From Gemmatimonadota bacterium (GTDB taxonomy: Bacteria > Gemmatimonadota > Gemmatimonadetes > Longimicrobiales > Gaopeijiaceae): DNA of 64,000 bases. The position numbers and the translations under genes are program-made. The stretch spans positions 41,268 to 105,267 of the forward strand of contig JAJDXG010000041.1 of NCBI GenBank assembly GCA_022823365.1, written 5' to 3'. Below the pieces are notes generated by a model. The model made no database searches. It had not been told where the DNA came from and saw only the letters and a program-made list of their open reading frames with translations. Every line of letters begins with the position of its first letter. The first letter of the stretch is position 1. Positions 17,007 to 26,334 of this stretch are shown here, in pieces.

Positions 17007-18602
17007 ATGTTGCGTTCCACCCAGCACCCGCTCGTGGCGCCACTCCTTCTCCTCCTGGCGGCCGGTTGCACCAATCCCGAGCCGCAGGACGGCCCGCGCC
17101 TGATGGTGATGCTGGTGGTGGATCAGCTCATCCCGGAACAGCTCGAGCGCTACGGCGAGCACTACTCCGGCGGGCTTCGCATGCTGCTGGACGAAGGCTT
17201 CCGCTTCGACAACGCGGCGCACGACCACGGCGTGACCGAGACGGCTGCGGGACATGCGACGCTCTCGACGGGCGTCTACCCGAAGACGCACGGGATCGTC
17301 GCCAACGACTGGTACGAGTTCGACGCAGCCGGAGAAGCGAGATTCGTCTACGCGGTCGCGGACAGCCTTTCCTCCATCGTCGGCATCCCCGAACGGTCGG
17401 GTCGCTCGCCCCGCAACCTGGTGCGCGGCGGCATGGCCGACTGGGCCCTGGACGCCGATTCCGGAGCCCAGGTGGTCTCGGTCTCCAAGAAGGACCGGGC
17501 GGCGATCACGATGGCGGGAAGGGCGCCGGGGCACGTCTACTGGCTCGATGCCGAACAGGGGCGCTACGTGACCTCGGCGTGGTACCGGCAGTCAACGCCC
17601 GCCTGGCTCGATGACTTCAACCGGGATGCCCGCGCGCGCCTGCTGTCTGATTCGGTCTGGCAGAGCACAATCCCTCCGGGCCTGGAGCGGGTCGTGCCGC
17701 GCGGGGATGAGGCCCCCTACGAGGGCGACGGAATCCACACGACCTTTCCACATCGATTCGACCAGGAGGGTGACGCATCGTCTCCTGCCGGCTTCAACGA
17801 GTGGATCGCGGAGCGGCCCATGGTGGACGCGGCGACCGTGGCGCTGGCGATGGCCGCGGTGGGCGAACTGGGCATGGGAGAGGACGACATCGTGGACTAT
17901 CTGGGCGTGTCGCTCTCCCAGGTGGACTACGTGGGCCACCGCTACGGACCGCTCAGCGTGGAGCAGTTTGACACGCTGCTGCGCCTCGACCGGCTGCTCG
18001 GCGAGTTCTTCGCCTTCCTGGACGACGCGGTCGGTTCAGGTGGATGGGTGCTGGGGTTCAGTTCGGACCATGGAGTGCAGCCGGTGCCCGAATACCTGCA
18101 GGAACTGGGGCAACCGGGGGGCCGCGTCGGAGGCAGGGACTTCCGGGCCGCCGCCCGGCTCGTGCGGGAAGCGCTCCCGGATCTGGCCGGAGCCGTGTCG
18201 GGCCCGGAGCAGGAGCGCATCGCGGAGGTGCTGGAAGAACTGGACTTCGTCGCCGACGCCGTCACCCAGGCGGAACTTGCCGGCCCACCCTCCGCGGATT
18301 CGCTGATCCGGCTGCAACAGAACTCCTACTTCGCCGGGCGCATGCCCGGGCCCCTGCACCGCTACGGCGTCCACCTGGAAATCCGCCTCACCCACGGCAC
18401 GGTGGAGTACACCGGGGGCGGGACCAACCACGGATCGCCGTACTGGCACGACCGACACGTGCCGCTGATCTTCCTGGGGGCAGGCGTTCAGCCGGGCCGT
18501 TCGGACCTGCGCGTGCGCACCGTCGACGTGGCGCCCACCCTCGCCGCGCTGGCGGGCATCCCGGCGCCGGAGGACCTCGCGGGGCGGGATCTTTTTCGCT
18601 AG
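17007..18602 (+). CDS. PafA-type alkaline phosphatase, lipoprotein
   Basis: A 531-aa member of the alkaline phosphatase superfamily, anchored by a lipobox (LLLLLAAGC, Cys21). Active-site residues line up one for one with Elizabethkingia PafA as I recall it: metal ligand Asp39 (VVDQL), nucleophile Thr79 (GVTETAAGHA), Asn100 (ANDWY), and Lys162 and Arg164 (SKKDR). Further metal ligands fall in SQVDYVGHRYGP and SSDHGVQPVPE. The Lys/Arg pair points to phosphate monoesters rather than diesters. It likely scavenges phosphate at the cell surface. It stands alone, convergent with the regulator gene downstream. Confidence 0.88.
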   Translation: MLRSTQHPLVAPLLLLLAAGCTNPEPQDGPRLMVMLVVDQLIPEQLERYGEHYSGGLRMLLDEGFRFDNAAHDHGVTETAAGHATLSTGVYPKTHGIVANDWYEFDAAGEARFVYAVADSLSSIVGIPERSGRSPRNLVRGGMADWALDADSGAQVVSVSKKDRAAITMAGRAPGHVYWLDAEQGRYVTSAWYRQSTPAWLDDFNRDARARLLSDSVWQSTIPPGLERVVPRGDEAPYEGDGIHTTFPHRFDQEGDASSPAGFNEWIAERPMVDAATVALAMAAVGELGMGEDDIVDYLGVSLSQVDYVGHRYGPLSVEQFDTLLRLDRLLGEFFAFLDDAVGSGGWVLGFSSDHGVQPVPEYLQELGQPGGRVGGRDFRAAARLVREALPDLAGAVSGPEQERIAEVLEELDFVADAVTQAELAGPPSADSLIRLQQNSYFAGRMPGPLHRYGVHLEIRLTHGTVEYTGGGTNHGSPYWHDRHVPLIFLGAGVQPGRSDLRVRTVDVAPTLAALAGIPAPEDLAGRDLFR

Positions 18603-18683
18603 CACGGGGGCGCGCGACCCGTCGCGACGGCTTCGCCGGCGCACGCCGGTAACGGGGACGCCGGCTCAACCCGCCATCCCCGG

Positions 18684-21600
18684 CTAGCGCGCTCGTCGTA
18701 GCGCCGCCTTCAGGAGCCTGACCCGGCGATCGATCCCCAGGCTGACCGCCGCTTCCGCAGCCGTCTCGGCAACCTCGTATCGTTGCGGGAGCGAATGCCG
18801 CAACCGCAGGAGCGCTTCCTCGAACTTGAGCCGAGCCCAATGGGCCGGCTGAGTTGTCTCGATGTGCATCGCGAGGTCGCTGATGGCATCCGCACCCTCG
18901 CTGATGGCGCCCTTCCACTCGCAAAGGCGCGCCGTGAACAGAGCGAAGACCCATGGATCTTCGAACCAGCTTGCCGGCGGCTCGGGGGTGTCGCCCGCCA
19001 TCTCGCGGGCAACCGACATTTCCCCCATTCGCAGCGCGGTCAGGCTGACGCCCGAATGGCTGATAATCCCCAGATGCTGCCCCATACCGGGCGTCCAGAG
19101 TTGCCGGGCTCGGGCAAAATGCGCGGCGGCCAGGTCCAAATCCCTCGCCTCCAGCGCCAGCTCTCCCATCTTGCATTCCAGGGCAACATGGGCTTCGCAG
19201 GCATTCACTCCGGCAAGCAGCGGGCCGGTCTTGGAGAACCAGTTCCTTGCCTCGTCGAGGCGTCCGATCGCGCGGTATCCTGTACCGACACTGATCAACA
19301 GGTTGTAGTGATCGACGAAATCGTCGCGGTTCCTGCCCAGCGTCTCCCCCTCCTCCACCGCCGACGTGACCTCCGGGTCGGTAATGAGTCCCTTGGCGGC
19401 CTGAATCGCAACGAGGCGCGCCAGTGCCCGCAGCAGTTCGTCCGGGGCGCGCTTGCGGCGCGCGATGGCGATGGCTTCGCGGGCATGCCCGAGCCCGGCA
19501 TCCAGGTCACCCTGATGATGGAGTGCGAGGATGGCATGCAGGGGGCCCCGCGACGTTGGCGCAACGCGATCGAGCAGCGCTCCGGCGCGAGCGGCGACCT
19601 GGTCCGCCTCGGGACCGTGTCCTTCCCTTCTGTGGATGTGGAGCTCGAGCTCGATAGCCGTGGCGCCCGCCTTCCAGTACCCCTGCTCCCCGGCGGCCCG
19701 TCCGAGTTCACGGATGCCGGCTGCCGCCTCCCGCGGAGAACGGGAGCCCTTGCTGGCGAGCAGATCGACGCGCAGGATGTCGGCAACCAGGGCGCTCTCC
19801 AGGCGTTGGACGTTTCGAAGCTGAGTGGCCGCCTCGGTCAAACACGCCGGCCCCTCCACGATGTCTCTGCACACGTAGTGAAGACGAGCAACGCGGGCGG
19901 TGATCCGGGCGAGGATCCGCGGATCGTCGGTGTCATTCCTGGCGACGGCGAACAGCTTGACGGCTTCCGCGAACCCACCCGCCTTCTCGGCGATCCTGGC
20001 TCCGGCGAGGGCGTGCCGGAGCGCGTGAGCCCGCATTCGGGCATGGTGATAGTGCGTCGCCAGTTCCCCCAATTTCGCCGGGATGTTCAAACCCTCCAGA
20101 TGCGCGGCAACGCGACCGTGGGTCCATGCCCTGCGCGCGTCGTTCATTCGATCGTAGACCGTATGGAGGATGAGATCGTAGCGGGCCACAAACCCGCGCG
20201 AGTCCCATTCGATGAGCCGGGACTCCTGCAGCTGGTCGAGCGCCTGCAGGCACGAGTCGTGCGAGCTGCCAGTCAATTCGGACAACGTGTCGACGCCCAT
20301 GGGACGCCCAAGGACGGTGAGGAACTGCAATGCACGCTCGGCGTCGTCATCCAACTCTGTCAGGCGGCCCGCAAAGACACTGGCGATGGACTGCGGGACC
20401 GGCGCGAAGTCGCCGGGATCGAGGTTCGGCAGACGCCGGCCCGAGCTTGCGTGCTTGGTGAGTTGCACAACGAAGAACGGGTTCCGGGCGCTCAGTTCAA
20501 TGATCCGGTCCCGCACCTCCGCTTCGATCCGGCCATCCGAAAAGGTGTCCACCAATTCCGAGGCAGCTTTCCTGCTGAGTTCGCCGAGAAAGAACTCGCT
20601 CGGCTCGTATCGCATCAGGGAACCGCCAAGCAGCCGGCTGACGGCGTCCTTCTCAAGCAGGCTATCCGTCCGGGTCGCCAGCACGACGGCCAATGGGAGG
20701 GAGGGCCATCGCTCCAGAACGTATTGCAGACCTGCTATTGAATCCGAATCGACCCACTGGAAGTCGTCGATGAAGAGAACGGTGGGCTTGTTGCGGGCAA
20801 CCTCCATGAGCAACCGCCAGACTGCTTCAAGGCATCGCCGGTTGGATCGACCGGCAGCCGCAGCCGGTTCGGCGGATGACTCCGTACCGCCGGTGGCCTT
20901 TGGCAACAGTCTCAGGATGATGCCCCGCCACGGTTCCGCGAGCTGGGTGGTTTCCGCGTCGAGATTGGAGGACCTGAGCGCATCCAGCAGGGTGTCCAGG
21001 AAGGACACCTGCGCAGGGCTCGTCACGTGACTGCGAATGACCCGGATACCGGTCAGCAGGCCCCGGGCCAGGACTTCTTCTGCGAGCCGCGTCTTCCCGA
21101 TGCCGCGCTCGCCGCGCAATACGACCACGCGCAACCCGTCGCCCGGCCGAGGGAGCATCGCGCCCAGCAGTGCGGCCAGTTCCTCGGAGCGCCCGATCAG
21201 GGGGTGCCCGACGATCGGTCGGGCAGCGCTTTTGCTGCCGGCCTGCGCGGGCATGGCATGGAGATGGCCGACCAGCGACAGCGTTTGCGCATGTGGAGAC
21301 CAGTCGGGGTTACCCATCTCGGACCTTTCAACGAAACTGTTGAAGGCCGCCTCCGCCTCGCCCACCCTTCCGGACATGGCCTCGGCTCGAATCAGCATCC
21401 GAAGCGCTCGCTCGTCATACGGATTGAACGAAATCAGGACTCGAGCCGGTTCTGTGGCGTGATGCCAGCGGCCCTGGCCGGTCAGGAGGGTCCACTGTTC
21501 CACGGCAGCCTTTCGGATTCGGGATCGGAGCTGGAGGCTCATTTCGTCCAGCCATTCCGAAAACGCATCCGAGGGGGACTTGGTCAGCTCCGAGAGAAAC

Positions 21601-22007
21601 CCTCGTTTGCACAGTTCCGCGGCTTCAACCAGGCGTTGGTCCGAGATCGCCGCCAGCAGGACACTGTAGTCCGTGGCAATCGCCTCACTCAGCCATTGGC
21701 GGTCATGTTTCCTCACGACCAGCGGCTCGGGAAACTCGCGGTTCAGCGAATAGATGAGCTGACTGATCCGGTGTCTGAGACGCCTGGAAGGCGCAGGCTG
21801 CCAGAGCAGTTTGATGGCGCGCGCGGTAGACACGCCGTCCGGCGCGCCCGCGAGCATACCGAGTAGTGCCGCTTTGAGAGGAGACAACGCAAGATGCCTG
21901 GTGCCGGCGTACAACATGGGGCCGCCGAAGGTCACCAAACGAAACGTGGGGCGGGGATTGCCTTGATGGGCTTCTGTGTGTCCCGGCCCTAAAGGCCTTT
22001 CTGACAT
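18684..22007 (-). CDS. SARP-like transcriptional regulator with AAA/STAND and TPR domains
   Basis: A 1107-aa large regulator. Residues 20-120 form an OmpR-like winged helix of the SARP type (RLVTFGGPMLYAGTRHLALS). Residues 120-250 form a TPR-like BTAD domain. A signalling ATPase domain follows (Walker A GERGIGKT 299-306, Walker B VLFIDDFQWVD). The last ~550 residues are helical TPR-like repeats that probably sense a ligand or partner. The gene begins 19 bp after the AraC-type gene and is probably co-transcribed with it. No antibiotic cluster is adjacent, so the target is unknown. Confidence 0.82.
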   Translation of the reverse strand: MSERPLGPGHTEAHQGNPRPTFRLVTFGGPMLYAGTRHLALSPLKAALLGMLAGAPDGVSTARAIKLLWQPAPSRRLRHRISQLIYSLNREFPEPLVVRKHDRQWLSEAIATDYSVLLAAISDQRLVEAAELCKRGFLSELTKSPSDAFSEWLDEMSLQLRSRIRKAAVEQWTLLTGQGRWHHATEPARVLISFNPYDERALRMLIRAEAMSGRVGEAEAAFNSFVERSEMGNPDWSPHAQTLSLVGHLHAMPAQAGSKSAARPIVGHPLIGRSEELAALLGAMLPRPGDGLRVVVLRGERGIGKTRLAEEVLARGLLTGIRVIRSHVTSPAQVSFLDTLLDALRSSNLDAETTQLAEPWRGIILRLLPKATGGTESSAEPAAAAGRSNRRCLEAVWRLLMEVARNKPTVLFIDDFQWVDSDSIAGLQYVLERWPSLPLAVVLATRTDSLLEKDAVSRLLGGSLMRYEPSEFFLGELSRKAASELVDTFSDGRIEAEVRDRIIELSARNPFFVVQLTKHASSGRRLPNLDPGDFAPVPQSIASVFAGRLTELDDDAERALQFLTVLGRPMGVDTLSELTGSSHDSCLQALDQLQESRLIEWDSRGFVARYDLILHTVYDRMNDARRAWTHGRVAAHLEGLNIPAKLGELATHYHHARMRAHALRHALAGARIAEKAGGFAEAVKLFAVARNDTDDPRILARITARVARLHYVCRDIVEGPACLTEAATQLRNVQRLESALVADILRVDLLASKGSRSPREAAAGIRELGRAAGEQGYWKAGATAIELELHIHRREGHGPEADQVAARAGALLDRVAPTSRGPLHAILALHHQGDLDAGLGHAREAIAIARRKRAPDELLRALARLVAIQAAKGLITDPEVTSAVEEGETLGRNRDDFVDHYNLLISVGTGYRAIGRLDEARNWFSKTGPLLAGVNACEAHVALECKMGELALEARDLDLAAAHFARARQLWTPGMGQHLGIISHSGVSLTALRMGEMSVAREMAGDTPEPPASWFEDPWVFALFTARLCEWKGAISEGADAISDLAMHIETTQPAHWARLKFEEALLRLRHSLPQRYEVAETAAEAAVSLGIDRRVRLLKAALRRAR

Positions 22008-22026
22008 TGTTTCGATGCGGCTGGAG

Positions 22027-22911
22027 TCACTTCGAGACCGAGCTTCGAACGGCCAGCTTCCTGGCTCTTCGGGCCGGACCTCGATGGGCTTGGAACACGC
22101 GGGACGATCGGGTCACGGAGCCGCCCCCGCGCAAGTCGTGGGCCAACGCTCCGGTCGCCCGCTCCTTCTGCAACCAGCACTCGATCAACCACTCCCATCC
22201 CAGACAACGTCGGGCTGTCGAGGGCCGAACTCCGATGAGCCGGTTCATCTGATTGCTCAGCGCGAAGCCGTCGGGATAACCCAGGCCGCACGCGACGGAG
22301 TGCAGGCTCTGCGACGAGTTCTGCAGCCGGAGGACAGCGTGCAGAATCCGGCAGAACTGCAACCAGTGCGAAGGCACCGGCAGCCCTCTCGACACGAAGC
22401 GGCGTCCCAGTGCGCGGCGCGACAGGTAGATCGTCCGGGACAGGCTGGCGATCGTGGTGAGGTGTCTCGCCAGCCTCACGGTGCGGCGAATGATGTCGCA
22501 TGTGCCGCGGTCGACCCGCAATCCTCTCCACGCGAGATACTCGGTGAACTCAACCGGGAGGTCCGTGGGAGGTCGGCGGATGAGCGACTTCATATCGCCC
22601 GGATCGATGTCGTCATGATGAGGGACGATGGCTGTCGGCCTACATCGCCCGATGACGTGGAGGAGATCCGTCTCTGCCGTCAGCGACGAAGCTGGCGGAA
22701 GAATGAGGATCAGCACGACGCCCGCCGGTCGCCGGCGTGCGACCCTCAGGTCGTCGGCCAGCTCCCCCGTCCCCAGACGCCAGATGAGAGCCGAGCCCCT
22801 GAGTCGCCTTTCGCGCTCAATGAACTCGGCCGTAGCCGTGAGCGGAACAAGCTTCCGGTACGGGACGGAAAAGAGCAGAAACGGCGGCTGGGGGCGCTTT
22901 GAGCGGGGCAT
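22027..22911 (-). CDS. AraC-type transcriptional regulator
   Basis: A 294-aa protein. Two helix-turn-helix units are visible: TIASLSRTIYLSRRALGRRF (about residues 153-172) and a second around SVACGLGYPDGFALSNQMNR, followed by LIGVRPSTARR. The N-terminal ~130 residues have a strand-helix alternation but no recognised sensor. ATG 22909-22911 has AAAGGA upstream. It is the first gene of a two-regulator unit with the SARP-like gene. A basic tail follows the second HTH. Confidence 0.72.
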   Translation of the reverse strand: MPRSKRPQPPFLLFSVPYRKLVPLTATAEFIERERRLRGSALIWRLGTGELADDLRVARRRPAGVVLILILPPASSLTAETDLLHVIGRCRPTAIVPHHDDIDPGDMKSLIRRPPTDLPVEFTEYLAWRGLRVDRGTCDIIRRTVRLARHLTTIASLSRTIYLSRRALGRRFVSRGLPVPSHWLQFCRILHAVLRLQNSSQSLHSVACGLGYPDGFALSNQMNRLIGVRPSTARRCLGWEWLIECWLQKERATGALAHDLRGGGSVTRSSRVFQAHRGPARRARKLAVRSSVSK

Positions 22912-23212
22912 GGGCGGTTCCTTTGCAAGATGAGGCGACGGACAACAGTAGTCGCCCACTATCAGCGACCTATCAGCAAACGACGAACGCAACGCGCCGG
23001 AGGGTTCGGGGGTTGGCCGTACCCTGTCGGGGTGCTGCGCCCCGGTGGCGGGCTGACGGCCCCCTTGGAAGACGGCTGAACGAGCCCTTCGCCACACCTG
23101 CTCGCGGCTGGCGCAACCAGGCCCGAGGCCGAATGATTCCAGTCCGGGTTGGACGCCAACCCGGCCACGATCGGGAACCCACACACCCGGACGAACGTCC
23201 AGGAGGCCGCAG
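22912..23212. other. Divergent intergenic region, 301 bp
   Basis: Holds the control regions of the leftward AraC-SARP pair and the rightward S51 hydrolase. CTATCAGC occurs twice (22959-22966 and 22970-22977), 11 bp apart, a helical-turn spacing typical of AraC-type half-sites, 48-66 bp upstream of the regulator start. AGGAGG at 23201-23206 is the hydrolase ribosome-binding site. Nothing else is recognised. Confidence 0.5.
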
Positions 23213-24100
23213 ATGAACCGGAGCACAACCGTGATCACCATCGGGATCGCCCTCGCCATGGGAACCGCCGGAGACGGCACGGCGACGCCTCTCGCGGCCC
23301 AGGAGGTGGGTCCCGCCAACGGCTCGCTGGTCGTTGTGGGGGGCGCGATGCAGGATCCGGGCATCGTGCGCCGCTTCATCGACCTGGCGGGCGGCCCCGA
23401 CGCCGCCATCGTCGTGATCCCGACCGCGGGCGGCGCGCCAGAGTACGACCAGTTCTACCCCGGCCTGCGCCAGTTCCGGGCGGCGGGCGCCACCAACTTG
23501 ACGGTGATTCACACCAACGACCGCGACGAGGCGGACAGCGATGCCTTCGTGAGGCCGATCCGGGAGGCCGGAGGGGTCTGGTTCCCGGGCGGGCGGCAGT
23601 GGCGCATCGCCGATTCCTACCTGGACACGCGCACCGAGGAGGAACTCCACCGCCTGCTCGAGCGCGGCGGCGTCATCGGCGGCTCGTCGGCCGGCGCCTC
23701 GATCCAGGGGTCCTACCTCATCCGCGGCGACACGCAGACCAACACCATCATGATGGGGGATCACGAGGAAGGGTTCGGCTTCCTGCGCAACGTGGGCATC
23801 GACCAGCACCTGCTCCGCCGCAACCGCCAGTTCGACATGCTCGAGGTGATGGAGGCGATGCCCGGCCTGCTGGGCATCGGCATCGACGAGAACACCGCCA
23901 TCGTGGTCCAGGGCGACGAGTTCGAGGTGATCGGCGAGAGCTACGTCGTCATCTACGACACTTCGGTGCAGATCGACACCGGCGGCGACTTCTACTTCCT
24001 GGCCCCGGGAGACCGCTTCAACATGGCCACCCGGGAAGCCCGGCGCCCGGCGAACATCGCGCGCCCGCTCGACCGCGTGCAGCGGCGGCCGGGGGGGTAG
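23213..24100 (+). CDS. Exported cyanophycinase-like peptidase (S51 family)
   Basis: A 295-aa protein with a signal peptide (IGIALAMGTAGDGTATPLAAQ). The S51 fold is clear: SLVVVGGAM at the first strand, VVIPTAGG, then the nucleophile elbow GGVIGGSSAGASIQG with Ser159. GIGIDENTAIVV is the late conserved strand. Cyanophycinases cleave beta-Asp-Arg dipeptides from cyanophycin; extracellular relatives feed on polymer from other cells. No cyanophycin synthetase is in the window. The substrate could be another aspartyl peptide. Confidence 0.8.
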   Translation: MNRSTTVITIGIALAMGTAGDGTATPLAAQEVGPANGSLVVVGGAMQDPGIVRRFIDLAGGPDAAIVVIPTAGGAPEYDQFYPGLRQFRAAGATNLTVIHTNDRDEADSDAFVRPIREAGGVWFPGGRQWRIADSYLDTRTEEELHRLLERGGVIGGSSAGASIQGSYLIRGDTQTNTIMMGDHEEGFGFLRNVGIDQHLLRRNRQFDMLEVMEAMPGLLGIGIDENTAIVVQGDEFEVIGESYVVIYDTSVQIDTGGDFYFLAPGDRFNMATREARRPANIARPLDRVQRRPGG

Positions 24101-24350
24101 TTCCCGGGGCTGGTCATGCCCGCTTCCCTGTGTTGCTCCGCGGGCGGTCCTCGACGTGTGGCATTCATCGATGCCGACAATACGAAATTATCGCTGGTCA
24201 TAATACGATATTTTCGATGTCCATTGACACGCCCGGGAGATGGCCAGTGAGGAACACCTTGCGCGTCCAGAGCCGGAGCCCTTACGACTCTACCCGTTTT
24301 GTCTTCCAGCCGCCATCCGCTGAACAGGAGTTGATTGCGCAGGGGGAAAA

Positions 24351-25118
24351 CTAACCCCCCGACCCCGCGGCCTCGGCCAGCGCCTCCAGTTCGTTGTCCA
24401 GGATGTCGCGGAAGAGCTGGGTGGGAAGGGCGCCCTGCACGGGGAAGCCGTTGATCAGGAAGCTCGGGGTTCCGCGCAGGCCAAGCGCCCGGGCGGCGCG
24501 TCCGCCGTCTGCGATGCGGTCTCCGGGCCGCTCCTCGGCGATGCAGGACTCGAACTGCTCCGAGTTCAGCCCCAGCTCGGCGGCGTAGCCCATGAAGTGG
24601 GGCATGGGATCGCCGCTGTCCTTCCAGGTGCGCTGATCCTCGAACAGCCGCACCATCATCCCCTCGAAGTCGTCCTGTTCCCCCGCGCACTCGCCTGCGA
24701 GCGCAGACAGGTCTCCGTGGGGAAACATTCCGGTCACGATCGGGATGTACTTCCACAGCACGGTCCCGGCGTCGATGTACTCCTCCTGGAGCACGGGGAA
24801 GGTCTGCTGGTGGAACTGGCGGCAGAAGCCGCAGCCGAAGTCGCTGAGTTCGGCGATGCGAAGCGTCGCTTCAGGGTCTCCGAAATCGTAGCCCAGGCCC
24901 GGGAAGTCGATCTGCTCTCCGGGGAGCGTTTCGGGGGGAGTGGTGACGAGGCTCCGGGTGAGGGACTCCGTGGATGCGTCCTCCGCGGGAGGATTGGCGT
25001 CGCTCTCTCCGCCCGCGCAGCCGGTCGCCAGCGCGAGAACGAGCGGGGCCAGGGCCCGGCGGCGGAGCCTTGCGGCGAGCCGACTCCCGCCGGGCGGCGT
25101 GGGGTGCTGTAGCTTCAT
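24351..25118 (-). CDS. DsbA-family thiol-disulfide lipoprotein
   Basis: A 255-aa lipoprotein (lipobox ALATGC, Cys34) with a thioredoxin-like DsbA/DsbG domain. The active site is CGFC (96-99) in LSDFGCGFCRQFHQQTFP, and the cis-proline loop is RGTPSFLING (Pro218). Between them is the inserted helical domain. It is probably an oxidoreductase in the periplasm. ATG 25116-25118 precedes the signal; the reading frame upstream of it has no family character. Confidence 0.88.
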   Translation of the reverse strand: MKLQHPTPPGGSRLAARLRRRALAPLVLALATGCAGGESDANPPAEDASTESLTRSLVTTPPETLPGEQIDFPGLGYDFGDPEATLRIAELSDFGCGFCRQFHQQTFPVLQEEYIDAGTVLWKYIPIVTGMFPHGDLSALAGECAGEQDDFEGMMVRLFEDQRTWKDSGDPMPHFMGYAAELGLNSEQFESCIAEERPGDRIADGGRAARALGLRGTPSFLINGFPVQGALPTQLFRDILDNELEALAEAAGSGG

Positions 25119-25165
25119 CGTTACGTCTCGATCTTTGGCTGATGTGTGTGTGGAAGGGAGCCGCG

Positions 25166-25564
25166 TCACCGGCGGCGCAGGAGGCGGGAGATCAGCACCC
25201 CCACGACCACTCCGAGAACCAGGGAAGCGGCCAGCGCTCGCCCGCTCCATACCCGGGGTTCGCGGATTGGGGCCAGCCTCGGGGTGTCGGGGGCGAGTTC
25301 GGTGGAAGTTGCCTGGTCCGTCGGGTCGCCGACAAGGGCGCAGGCGGCGCATTCGGCGAGCCCGCGGTCGCGTGCCGTCCGGTTGCCGAAGCTCAGGGAC
25401 GACCCGCAATCGGGGCAGGTGCCGTCGGCGGGCGCCGGCTCGATCATGCCGTAGAGGGCGCCCTTGGAGAGATCGAGTTGGTCGGCGATCCGGTTGACGC
25501 TCTCGTCGGAGTCCCAGTACATGCGGTTTACCACCTTGGCCAACTCGGTCGGTCCGACGGTCAT
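25166..25564 (-). CDS. Small membrane-anchored HTH / zinc-ribbon protein
   Basis: A 132-aa protein in three parts. An N-terminal helix-turn-helix-like segment comes first (SVNRIADQLDLSKGALYGMI, residues 22-41). A zinc ribbon with Cys50, Cys53, Cys72 and Cys75 (CPDC...CAAC) follows. The C-terminus is a single TM helix (about 108-126) followed by RLLRRR. A DNA-binding domain tethered to the membrane is the simplest reading. ATG 25562-25564 gives the HTH a natural start. It lies 47 bp upstream of the DsbA-like gene on the same strand. Confidence 0.65.
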   Translation of the reverse strand: MTVGPTELAKVVNRMYWDSDESVNRIADQLDLSKGALYGMIEPAPADGTCPDCGSSLSFGNRTARDRGLAECAACALVGDPTDQATSTELAPDTPRLAPIREPRVWSGRALAASLVLGVVVGVLISRLLRRR

Positions 25565-25635
25565 CGATCCTGGTTCTCCGGCTGCCCTTGACCCGGTTCG
25601 CGGCAGGCGGACAGAATAGCCCCGCCCCGAACGAC

Positions 25636-26334
25636 ATGCGAACAAACCGGATCTCCATGCCCCCTGCATCGACGGGAGGCCATCTCCCGATACCCGTCCC
25701 GCACGGCCTGCTGGAGGCTGTGCTGCGCCGGCCGCCGGAAGCTCCGCGCGGGGCCGCGGTCATGTGCCACCCGCATCCCCTGCACGGGGGCACGATGCAC
25801 ACCAAGGCCGTGTACCGCGCCGCCCAGGGCATGACCGAGGCCGGGCTGGCGGCGCTCCGCTTCAACTTTCGCGGCGTGGGGCGCAGCACCGGCTCCTACG
25901 ACGGCGGACTCGGCGAGACCGAGGACGCGCGCGCCGCGCTGCGGCACGTCGAGCATCTCTTTCCGGGGCTGCCGCTGGTGGCCGGCGGATTCTCGTTCGG
26001 GTCGCTGGTCGCGCTGAGGGCGGGCGTGGGCCATGCGCGCGTAGCGGCCATGATCGGCGTGGGGCTCGCCTTCGACCGCCACGACTACGGGTTCCTGGCG
26101 GACGCGCGTTGCCCGGTGCTCATCGTTCAGGGCGAACGCGACGAGTTCGGTTCCGGAGCCCGGGCCGCGGAATTCGCCCGCCAACTGGGCAATCGGATGG
26201 AGGCGGTCGTCATTGCGGGAGCCGACCACTACTTTCACGGGCACTTCGACGAACTGCGCCGCCACATACGGGACTTCCTCATCCGGCCGGCGGTCGCCCG
26301 GGCGCTGGAACGGAAGCGGGTCGAGACAGCATGA
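25636..26334 (+). CDS. Alpha/beta hydrolase
   Basis: About 232 aa from ATG 25636. The fold shows the early strand and oxyanion region (AAVMCHPHPLHGGTMHTK), FNFRGVGRSTGSYDGG, nucleophile elbow GGFSFGS, the acid in VQGERDEFG and the catalytic His in GADHYFHGH. These features match a family of bacterial and eukaryotic hydrolases whose substrates are largely unknown. The stop overlaps the next gene as ATGA. Confidence 0.82.
   Translation: MRTNRISMPPASTGGHLPIPVPHGLLEAVLRRPPEAPRGAAVMCHPHPLHGGTMHTKAVYRAAQGMTEAGLAALRFNFRGVGRSTGSYDGGLGETEDARAALRHVEHLFPGLPLVAGGFSFGSLVALRAGVGHARVAAMIGVGLAFDRHDYGFLADARCPVLIVQGERDEFGSGARAAEFARQLGNRMEAVVIAGADHYFHGHFDELRRHIRDFLIRPAVARALERKRVETA

Noticed and set aside
24224..24252. 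TTGACA near 24224 as a rightward promoter
   Set aside because: The 17-base-spaced position reads GTGAGG, not a -10, and no rightward gene follows.
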